Source: CALJFL01 sp036961205
Lineage (GTDB): Bacteria > Pseudomonadota > Gammaproteobacteria > Pseudomonadales > Halieaceae
Direction of reading: 5' to 3'
Assembly (NCBI GenBank): GCA_036961205.1
Contig: JBALVI010000006.1
Span: 62,001-126,000 of the forward strand
DNA length: 64,000 nucleotides
The position numbers and the translations under genes were made by a program. Positions within the stretch are counted from its first letter, which is position 1. Each line of letters starts with the position of its first letter. Positions 43,188 through 51,200 of the stretch are shown one piece after another. The notes beneath the pieces were generated by a model. That model was not told the origin of the DNA, ran no database searches, and worked only from the letters and a program-made list of their open reading frames with translations.

Positions 43188-44996
43188 ATGGCAACCATTA
43201 AACCAACCGGATACAGCGCAAAAATTCTGGTCGCCGATGATGACCTGAATGTTCGACTGTTGACCCGTCAATGTCTTGAAGCTGAAGATATGATTGTGGT
43301 TGAGGCAGCCAACGGCCCCGAAGCCATCGATATGTTCGTGCGCGAGCGCCCTGACCTCGTATTCCTCGATGTTGAAATGCCAGGCATGAGCGGACTGGAA
43401 GTGTGCCAACGCATCCGCCAAATGCCTCAGGGCGAATCCATTCCCATTATGATTGTCACCGGCTCAGACGATCGCCAATCGATTGACCAGGGCTTCGAAG
43501 CAGGCGCCACGCAGTACAAAACCAAACCTGTGAACTGGTCTTTACTGGGCCGCGATGTGCAGTACATGCTGCGCGCCAGTAGCGCCTTCAATGCGCTGAA
43601 GCGGCAAGAAGATCGGCTGAGATATCTGGCCTACTTCGATCCCTTAACAAGCCTGCCCAACCGGCGCAGCTTTAACGAGCAACTCAATCGCATTCTGAAG
43701 CGCTGTCAGCGGCACAAGTCCAATGCCGCGTTGCTGTTTATCGATCTCGACCATTTCAAACGCATCAACGACTCAATCGGCCACGGTCGCGGTGATCGCC
43801 TGTTGGTTGAAATTGCCAAACGCCTGACACTTGAATTGCGCGAAGACGATGCCATCAACTACTTTTCTGATGCCAGCGCTGAGGACGACGAAGACGCAGA
43901 TACCGGCACCGAAATCGCACGCCTGGGTGGTGATGAATTCACCGTGGTGCTATCGGATGTTGAGATAGGGCATGTTGAGGGCGTCGCCAAACGCATCCTG
44001 CACAGCCTATCGCAACCTATCGCATTGCAATCGCACAATCCCGTGGTAACGCCCAGCATCGGCATTGCAGTTTTCCCCGAGGATGGTGCAGATCCCGACA
44101 CGCTGGTTCGCAACGCGGATACCGCGATGTACGTTGCCAAGGCCGAGGGCCGTGCCTGCTATCGGTTCTACAACGAGGAGATGAACTCCCGCGCTGTTGA
44201 GCAGCTGAAAATGGAAGAAGAGCTGCGCCACGCGATGACGCACAATGAACTTGAGCTTCGATACCAGCCGCAGATAGAAATAACAACTGGCGACGTGGTG
44301 AGCATGGAAGCGCTGGTGCGCTGGAAGCATCCGGAGCGCGGTATGATCTCACCCGGAGAGTTTATTCCGGTGGCAGAGCGTACCGGCCAGATTATTGAAC
44401 TCGGTGACTGGGTAATGAACGAAGTTGCCCGCAATTGCCTCTATTGGGAAACACTGGGCCTGCCCGCCTTTCGCGTCTGTATTAACATCTCACCGCTGCA
44501 ATTTAACCAGGGCAATCTGACGCAGAGCATCGCGGATTTTCTCGGACGGTCCGGACTATCGCCCAGTAGACTGGAGCTGGAACTGACAGAAAGCGCCATC
44601 ATGACCGACGCCGAGACCAACATCGCCAAACTCAACGAGCTCAAAGGGCTTGGCATAGAGCTGGCGGTTGATGACTTTGGCACCGGCTATTCTTCATTGA
44701 GTTATCTCAAACGCTTCCCCATCGACACTTTGAAAATTGACCAGAGCTTCGTTGCCGACCTGGATAGCCCCAATGGCCAGGCTATCGTTGACGCCATTTT
44801 GGCTCTCTCGAAAACAATGGGTCTGCGCTCGATTGCCGAGGGCATCGAGGAAGCTGATCAACTACGCTACCTGGTGAATCAGCAGTGCGACCTGCTGCAG
44901 GGCTTCTACTTCGCCAGACCACTCTATCCAGAAGATGTACCCGGGATTTTGCGCCAAAACTTTGCCGAAAAAATCAAGGAAGTCATGCGGGGCTAG
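43188..44996 (+). CDS. Response regulator with GGDEF and EAL domains
   Basis: 602-residue c-di-GMP protein. The receiver (about residues 8-125) keeps LVADDD, FLDVEMPGMSG with the phosphorylated Asp, and the Lys of YKTKPV. The GGDEF domain (about 150-320) has an intact GGDEF motif and an inserted acidic loop (ASAEDDEDADTGTE) just before it. The EAL domain (about 340-595) keeps EALVRWKHPERG, DDFGTGYSSLSYL and KIDQSF. It may act as a phosphorylation-gated cyclase and/or phosphodiesterase. The subtilisin gene begins 4 bp after its stop. Confidence 0.92.
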   Translation: MATIKPTGYSAKILVADDDLNVRLLTRQCLEAEDMIVVEAANGPEAIDMFVRERPDLVFLDVEMPGMSGLEVCQRIRQMPQGESIPIMIVTGSDDRQSIDQGFEAGATQYKTKPVNWSLLGRDVQYMLRASSAFNALKRQEDRLRYLAYFDPLTSLPNRRSFNEQLNRILKRCQRHKSNAALLFIDLDHFKRINDSIGHGRGDRLLVEIAKRLTLELREDDAINYFSDASAEDDEDADTGTEIARLGGDEFTVVLSDVEIGHVEGVAKRILHSLSQPIALQSHNPVVTPSIGIAVFPEDGADPDTLVRNADTAMYVAKAEGRACYRFYNEEMNSRAVEQLKMEEELRHAMTHNELELRYQPQIEITTGDVVSMEALVRWKHPERGMISPGEFIPVAERTGQIIELGDWVMNEVARNCLYWETLGLPAFRVCINISPLQFNQGNLTQSIADFLGRSGLSPSRLELELTESAIMTDAETNIAKLNELKGLGIELAVDDFGTGYSSLSYLKRFPIDTLKIDQSFVADLDSPNGQAIVDAILALSKTMGLRSIAEGIEEADQLRYLVNQQCDLLQGFYFARPLYPEDVPGILRQNFAEKIKEVMRG

Positions 44997-45000
44997 CAGC

Positions 45001-47016
45001 GTGTTGAAAAAGCTGCATTCACTCAATCAAACTTTTGCGCTGGCGATTCTTTTTGCGTCTCCGGTACTGGCTGCCAACTCGAACGACAATACCGAACAGC
45101 TACAGGTAATGCTGCAAGGCGCACCTGCGTCTGAATTAAAGAGCCTCGTAGAGGAGCGTGGCGGCTCTGTCAGTCATGTTCTACACATTATCGACGCCGT
45201 GGGCGCAAACGTCACCCGCGAGCAACTTGATGCGCTTATAACGTCTCCACTGGTACACCGCTACATAGACGACCTGGCGCTGGGAGACCCGGTAGAGGAA
45301 GAACCAGAGAGCGGTGATGAATCATGCCATATCGCCGGTTCACTGGAGCTGGATATTGCGAGGCCAGACATCGAATGGCGCCTTTACAAGCGCGAGGACG
45401 ACGTACTTGGCCTGCAAAAACTCGAACTTGAATGGCCGGTGGAACTGGGCGAACTGAAGTCGCTTAGCCTGGGTGAACATACTTTCCCACGCAAGTTTCT
45501 GAAGCTGGCAAACCCCGGTAAATTGGCGCTCACTCTGGACGCTGCCGCTGCCCCCAAAGTTGCTGAGAACACCGTTCTGCGAGCCAGTTTCGATCGCCCG
45601 CCCACTGATGAAATTTGGAACCATGTGCAGCAGCGCGACTTTGTTATTTCCGCAGATTTTGGTAATGACTGCAGCACAGAACTTATTCCCGGCTACCCCG
45701 ACAATCACAACAATTCTTACTTTCCAGGCGTAGTAGGCGCCGATGCGCTACACAAGCTGGGCATTACCGGCAATGGTGTGACCGTTGCCGTACTGGACTC
45801 AGGTTTATGGGAAACCCCGGTGATCAAGCTGAACACCCGCGGTAAACGCCGAGTGATCGGCCGCTACGATGCCATACGCGACGTGGCGGACCAGGAAGTG
45901 TTTGACGCTAGTGGCCATGGCACCCATATGACCAGCATCATTGCCCACAGCGGCATGGTTACCGCCGACAACAAGCCTCTGGGGAGTTACAAGGGCATCG
46001 CCCCCGATGTCTCCCTGGTTTCGATTAAGGCGTTCGATGACGAGGGACAGGGCGAGTTTCTGGATATCGTGCGTGGCGTGCAGTGGGTTGTAGACAATCG
46101 AGAGCGACTGAACATCAAGGTATTGAATTTGTCCTTCTCTGCCCCACCGCGCTGGCCCTACTGGCAGGACCCGATCAATCAGGCCGTAATGCGCGCCTGG
46201 GCGGCAGGCATAACAGTGATAGCGGCAGCAGGAAACAGTGGCCCTGAGCCTATGACCGTTGGCTCCCCGGGCAATCTGCCTTATATCATTACCGTGGGCG
46301 CAATCACCGACTCCTGGACGCTAGACACGCGTGACGACGACTATATCCCCGACTTCTCAGCCCAGGGACCAACGCCCTACGCCCATATCAAGCCAGACAT
46401 TGTCGCCCCAGGCGGGCACATTAGCGGCCTGACACGACCAGGATCCAGCCTCATTGGCGAGTTACCCCAATACTTGCTAAAAACGGGCGAGTTTGTGATG
46501 ACAGGAACCTCCCAGGCCAGCGCCCTGGTTGCCGGGATAGCCGCTCTGATATTACAACTCGAGCCAGAGCTTAGCCCCGACGACATGAAATGCATGCTCA
46601 TGAGCAGCGCCGAGCCAGCAATCAACGCCGATGGAAGGTTGGCCTACAGTCCCTTCCAGCAAGGCAGTGGCTACGTTAGCGCCACCCGGGCGATTACATT
46701 GGGAAAACGCGGCTGCGGGAATGAGGACTTGGACATCGAAGCTGACATGGCCGGAGATGCGCATTTCCAGGGCCCAGCAATTACTGACGAACAAGACAAG
46801 GTTGGCCTGCCCGGACTGAGCGAAATACTGTCCCCGGGGCCTGCTGCCCAAGGATTGAGTAATACCAGAAAATGGGGTGCCAAGGAGCACCTCGAACGCA
46901 CTTCAACCCCCGATTCAAATGACCCGACGGATAACCCCTCACATCTGGATTGGGTGGAAATTTATCGCGAAGAAGCCGCCGCAATGCAAAATCTCTCCGC
47001 TCCGAAAAACCCCTAA
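45001..47016 (+). CDS. Secreted subtilisin-family (S8) serine protease
   Basis: 671-residue protease with a signal peptide (LKKLHSLNQTFALAILFA, cut near VLA-AN). Residues about 30-240 form a long N-terminal pro/inhibitor-like region. The catalytic triad is Asp266 (VAVLDSG), His306 (SGHGTHMTS) and Ser504 (MTGTSQAS), with the oxyanion Asn in AAAGNSGPE. The C-terminal tail (about 560-671) is acidic, polar and without a clear domain. GTG at 45001 is 4 bp after the c-di-GMP gene stop; TTG at 45004 is an alternative. It is the gene directly before the repeat-protein gene and could process secreted proteins; substrate unknown. Confidence 0.9.
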   Translation: MLKKLHSLNQTFALAILFASPVLAANSNDNTEQLQVMLQGAPASELKSLVEERGGSVSHVLHIIDAVGANVTREQLDALITSPLVHRYIDDLALGDPVEEEPESGDESCHIAGSLELDIARPDIEWRLYKREDDVLGLQKLELEWPVELGELKSLSLGEHTFPRKFLKLANPGKLALTLDAAAAPKVAENTVLRASFDRPPTDEIWNHVQQRDFVISADFGNDCSTELIPGYPDNHNNSYFPGVVGADALHKLGITGNGVTVAVLDSGLWETPVIKLNTRGKRRVIGRYDAIRDVADQEVFDASGHGTHMTSIIAHSGMVTADNKPLGSYKGIAPDVSLVSIKAFDDEGQGEFLDIVRGVQWVVDNRERLNIKVLNLSFSAPPRWPYWQDPINQAVMRAWAAGITVIAAAGNSGPEPMTVGSPGNLPYIITVGAITDSWTLDTRDDDYIPDFSAQGPTPYAHIKPDIVAPGGHISGLTRPGSSLIGELPQYLLKTGEFVMTGTSQASALVAGIAALILQLEPELSPDDMKCMLMSSAEPAINADGRLAYSPFQQGSGYVSATRAITLGKRGCGNEDLDIEADMAGDAHFQGPAITDEQDKVGLPGLSEILSPGPAAQGLSNTRKWGAKEHLERTSTPDSNDPTDNPSHLDWVEIYREEAAAMQNLSAPKNP

Positions 47017-47348
47017 ATCCAAAAACACCACATCCGGTAACACCAACTTCGAGCCGATTGACCCATATAGGGTAATGGGCCCGATTTGGCTCAAAAATTC
47101 TACATTTATTCTATATATATCAAACACTTATAGATATTCCAGGCCACTCAAACCGACCCCCGTCGTCCAATGCTCGACCAACAGCTACCCCAATAAGGGT
47201 ATGTGCTGCTATTCAGCTATAAGCGTGGCAATCGTATTTTGAAGTCAAGCACTTACTGAAGAAAAAGTGAGTTAGACCCCAGACAGGGATGGGGACTAGA
47301 GAACCAGGTCGCAGAAGCGACAAATAAATTTTTAAGGAAGGCAGAGTT
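47017..47348. promoter_or_regulatory. 332-bp intergenic region, leader of the repeat-protein gene
   Basis: No gene is seen. Nested inverted repeats lie at 47051-47092 (GAGCC/GGCTC outer arms, ACCC/GGGT inner), which may end the subtilisin transcript although no T-run follows. A very A+T-rich tract follows (47095-47135, including TATATATAT), a plausible promoter region. Near the gene, GTCGC-AGAA-GCGAC (47308-47321) forms a small perfect hairpin shortly before the strong ribosome site AAGGAAGG (about 47334-47341). Confidence 0.45.
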
Positions 47349-48035
47349 ATGAAAACTTTAAAGATCATGGGACGGATCGGAGCTGGCGCATTATTGACTG
47401 CGGTAGCATTACCTCAGGCATTCGCAGCAGACGTGGTCGACGGATCTAGCACGATCCACAGGATCAGCCATCAACTTGCCTCTGACGTCGATTACACCCG
47501 CGCTTCGAGTCCTTCTGGGTATAAGTGGGGCAAGACAGAACCCACATCTAGTAACCAATCTTCTTGGACAGATGGCACAATTCAGAATCAGGGCGGATAC
47601 AAGTGGGACCAACCTACACAGAGTAAACCTGCCGCGTCCGGAGATTACGCCGGGTCAGCTGGATATCAGTGGAAAGTGATGAATAAGCCCGAGCAGACGG
47701 GTTATCGCTGGCGTGCAAGCAACACACCTGAGGTTACCGGCTATCGCTGGCGTGCAAGCAGCACACCCGAAGTTAATGGCTATCGCTGGCGTGCAAGCAA
47801 CACTCACGAAGTTACCGGCTATCGCTGGCGTGCAAGCAGCACCCCCGAAGTTAACGGCTATCGCTGGCGTGCAAGCAACACACCTAAAGTTACCGGCTAT
47901 CGCTGGCGTGCAAGCAGCACACCTGAGGTTACCGGCTATCGCTGGCGTGCAAGCAGCACACCTGAGGTTACCGGCTATCGCTGGCGTGCAAGCAACACAC
48001 CCACAGTTACCGGTTATCGCTGGCGTGCACAGTAA
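47349..48035 (+). CDS. Exported GYRW tandem-repeat protein, family not recognised
   Basis: 228-residue protein with a clear Sec signal peptide (KIMGRIGAGALLTAVALPQA, cut AFA-AD). Residues about 27-104 hold two scattered GYKW motifs. From 47661 the coding DNA becomes a strict 39-bp tandem array: one divergent unit (GYQWKVMNKPEQT), eight full units of the form GYRWRAS(N/S)TPEV(T/N), and a last truncated unit GYRWRAQ followed by the stop. Units alternate between N/T and S/N variants, suggesting duplication of a 78-bp double unit. Each unit has two Arg, one Tyr and one Trp, so the mature product is basic and aromatic. No Cys, no membrane helix. It lies between a secreted protease gene and two large sensor genes. 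I know no family with this repeat; function unknown. Confidence 0.85.
   Translation: MKTLKIMGRIGAGALLTAVALPQAFAADVVDGSSTIHRISHQLASDVDYTRASSPSGYKWGKTEPTSSNQSSWTDGTIQNQGGYKWDQPTQSKPAASGDYAGSAGYQWKVMNKPEQTGYRWRASNTPEVTGYRWRASSTPEVNGYRWRASNTHEVTGYRWRASSTPEVNGYRWRASNTPKVTGYRWRASSTPEVTGYRWRASSTPEVTGYRWRASNTPTVTGYRWRAQ
47661..48032 (+). repeat. 39-bp tandem repeat array inside the GYRW protein gene
   Basis: Units begin at 47661 (divergent), 47700, 47739, 47778, 47817, 47856, 47895, 47934, 47973 and 48012 (truncated, 21 bp). The shared core is GCTATCGCTGGCGTGCAAGC. The low divergence points to recent expansion or ongoing gene conversion. The unit is a multiple of three, so shadow frames stay open through it. 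Confidence 0.97.
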
Positions 48036-48109
48036 AGCCAGGCGGCTAAGTCTTCACTGGAAATTGTAAAACCCTCCCAGGCCAAATCCTTGGAATGGAG
48101 AAAGGAATA

Positions 48110-48135
48110 CTTTGGGGGCAATAGAGCCCCCAAAG
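48110..48135 (+). terminator. Strong hairpin terminator after the GYRW gene
   Basis: CTTTGGGGGC (48110-48119) and GCCCCCAAAG (48126-48135) form a perfect 10-bp stem with a six-base loop, 75 bp after the stop codon. The following CATTTGTGT is only partly T-rich, so it may act as terminator or as an RNA 3'-end stabiliser. It would separate repeat-gene mRNA from the sensor genes. Confidence 0.75.
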
Positions 48136-48295
48136 CATTTGTGTAAGACTATTTTCAATACGGTCCCTTTTCCAAGACAGGCTTCCGTAATTCGGCCCAA
48201 ACTGCTTTCAAAAAACCTCCTAGAAACAGACCAGATGTGGTTATAGATCACAATATTCATTAGAATCATTAGTTCTATAATTGGGCTGATGGAAA
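48136..48295. promoter_or_regulatory. Intergenic region before the large hybrid sensor gene
   Basis: 160 bp, A+T-rich near its end (GATCACAATATTCATTAGAATCATTAG...), and therefore a likely promoter for the sensor genes. No operator was recognised. Confidence 0.35.
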
Positions 48296-51200
48296 ATGAA
48301 CAAACAATGCGCGCTCGCATCGTTTTACCTACTAGCAACATTCTTTGCCACGGGCCTCTGGGCCGCCCAAGATTTATCCCCACCTCGCTATGAATTTCGA
48401 ATCAGCGACTTCTCTAAAAGCCTTACACAGCAAACAGTATCTGAAACTTACCAAGACAGCCGAGGCGCCCTGTGGTTTGTGACACAGGAGGGACTCAATA
48501 AATATAACGGCCACTCTTTGGAAAATTTCAGATACTCTGTTTCTGATCCATACTCTCTCAGCTCAAATATAACAACGGGAGTAACCGAAGACAGTGAGGG
48601 CAGTCTGTGGGTTTCCACGATAGGTGGTGGGCTAAACCTCTATAACGAACCACTAAATAGGTTTAGTGCTCGATACAACGAGCCAGGAAACCTGGACTCC
48701 CCATACTCCAACGATATCTACAGTATTTACACAGCAAATTCAGGCCAGGTCTGGCTAGGATACGAAAATGCTTTTAGCTCCTTCGACCCGGTCACAATGC
48801 GATTCAAGCACTACATCCCGGACACTGAAAAAATACCTTACCTTGGAGAGGTTCTAGGCTTCGCTGAAACAGAGGATGGAGTTCTATGGGCTTCAACATA
48901 CAGCGGAGGCCTTGTTCGTATTGATAAGACTCAAAATACCGTAAGTGTAATGAGAAAAAACCCTGGGGGAGGCAGCTTTATTCCGTCCGAGAATCTCACC
49001 AGCCTCGAAACAGACACTTCCGGCTTCATTTGGGTCGCTACAGCGAATGCAGGGGTAGCTAAATATGACCCAACAACCAATACGGCAAGAACTTTCCGCC
49101 ATGTACCCGATGATCCGTTAACCATATCCTCAGACGGGGTGCTCGACATATTTCAGGACTTAGATGGCAATATATGGGTTGCAACCGACCAAGGCTTAAG
49201 CGTTTACGACACCTTAACCGATAGTTTTGAAAGATATGCCGGGCACAGCGGAGAACTGTCTTCAAATTCGAGCTACAGCATCTACCAGTCGCAGGAAGGG
49301 AAGTACTGGGCTGGAACGTTCTATGGTTTGTCTGAGGGGGCTAAACAGCTGTTCCCAAGAATCAATAGCGAGAACATCAACCTATCTAGCGATTCAGTAA
49401 ATGCATTTGGAGAGACGGGGGACGGAAGCCTTTGGGTCGGCACGGACGACGGACTGAATAGACTTAGGCCAGGGGCGACTAAATTTGAGTGGATCAATGA
49501 GTCGACCAACCCGGTAAAGCTGAGCAGCCCTATTGTGATGAGCCTTTTGGGGGAGGAGAGCACTATCTGGGTCGGTACATTCAATGGGGGTTTGAACAGA
49601 ATTGATCTTGAAAATAATACTACAAAGACATTTTTACATTCGGAATTAGACGACAGCTCAATTGGTGCCAACGGTATTACTTCGATCTTAAGATCTTCAA
49701 CCAATGAAATTCTAGTTGGAACATTCGGAGGAGGATTAAGCATCTTCTATGAAGATTTGGGTCAATTCCGCAGCTTAAAACATAACCCTAGTAACGATTC
49801 GTCACTCAGTAACAATAACGTTATAGCACTATATAAAGACTCCTTAGGCTATGTATGGATAGGTACGGAAAACGGACTCAATTTGTTTGAGCCTCCAAAT
49901 GCGTTTAGGCGTTTTTATTCCGAGAGAGGAAACGAGGACAGTATCTCTTCAGACATGGTTTGGGAAATGTACGAAGATAAACAAAAAAACTTGTGGCTGG
50001 GAACAAAAGGGGGCGGCTTAAACATGTGGGCCGCGGACCATCGAGCCAGCCTTGACCCCAAATTTTTACACTACTCCGAGAATATTGCATTACCGAGCTC
50101 AAACATCTATGGCATTTCCTCGGACGACCACGGGAATCTCTGGCTATCCCACAACCGTGGGCTAACAAAATTTGCGATTAAGGAGCTTAATTCCCACCAC
50201 TACGGAATAAAGGATGGCTTGCAGGACACCGAATTTAATATGGGCGCCGCGTTCAAAGCATCAGACGGAGCGATTTTTTTTGGTGGCAACAGGGGTTACA
50301 ACTCAGTCGATACGGGCCAGCTTGCAGAACGAACCGAACCCCCAAAAGTTAGTATTTCCAAAATCAAAATCATGAATCAACCAGCTGCTTTAGATCAGCC
50401 TTACAGAAAGCTGTCAAAATTAGTGCTCAATCATACAGACACTATGTTTTCAGTAGAATTCTTCGCTGCAGACTACTCTAATCCAAGCCTTATCAAGTAC
50501 GCATACAAATTGGATGGCGTTAACCCCGATTGGGTTATCTCTGAAGATGCGCGAATTGCATCATTTACAACACTACCCGCCGGAAATTACATGTTAAGAC
50601 TTGCAGCTGCAAATCCGGACGGGGTATGGAATTGGGATGGTGTAACACTCCCAGTTACTGTCCTTCCCCCGCCCTGGAGAAGCTCTTGGGCCTATGCTGG
50701 TTACGGAATATCGATGCTGTCTGGATTAGTCGTCTTGCTAAGACAACAAAGAAGGAAAGCCAACTTGGCCCAGGTTAGGCAAAGAGAGCTAGAGATCTTG
50801 GTTCAAGAGCGAACAGTCGATCTTGACCAGGCAAAAAGACAGGCTGAAGAGGCGAACAAGGCCAAATCTGACTTCTTAGCGACGATGAGTCATGAAATCC
50901 GAACTCCCATGCACGGCATGATTGGTATGACAGAGTTACTGCTACATACTTCGCTTTCAGATCAGCAAAAGAAATTCGCAAGGGCTGCTCATAACAGTGG
51001 AACATCGCTTCTTAACCTTATTAACGACATTCTTGATTTCTCTAAATTGGAGGCTTCAAAGGTTGAGATTGAAACAACGGAGTTTGACCTTACTAGACTC
51101 ATAGATGAGATCTGCTATCTACAAGCGGAGCCTTCCGAGCGAAAGGGAGTAGTTCTAAGTAATATTATAGATCCAACAATTCCACTAATGACTATAGGTG

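Noticed and set aside
44935..45000. ATG-like start of the subtilisin reading frame inside the preceding gene
   Set aside because: Starting at 45001 gives a clean signal peptide; the upstream extension would bury it behind 22 unrelated residues.
47220..47245. Sigma54-type -24/-12 promoter (GTGGCAATCG...TTTTGA)
   Set aside because: The GG element is present but the GC of the -12 element is missing at the required spacing.
47230..47348. c-di-GMP (GEMM-type) riboswitch in the leader of the repeat gene, suggested by nearby GGDEF-EAL genes
   Set aside because: The conserved GEMM core and its tetraloop-receptor elements could not be matched; only a short hairpin is present.
47661..48032. Regularly spaced repeats that could suggest a CRISPR array
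   Set aside because: The 39-bp units are head-to-tail with no unique spacers, keep one reading frame and sit in a gene with a signal peptide and stop codon. No cas gene is near.
47349..48035. RiPP precursor with Tyr/Trp cross-linked cores
   Set aside because: The repeats carry aromatic residues, but no radical SAM, ABC exporter, YcaO or other maturation gene is in the neighbourhood, and the protein has an ordinary Sec signal peptide. Kept only as a remote option.
47713..48069. 118-residue plus-frame ORF over the repeat array
   Set aside because: It is a shadow frame kept open because the repeat unit is a multiple of three; it has no ribosome site and no signal.
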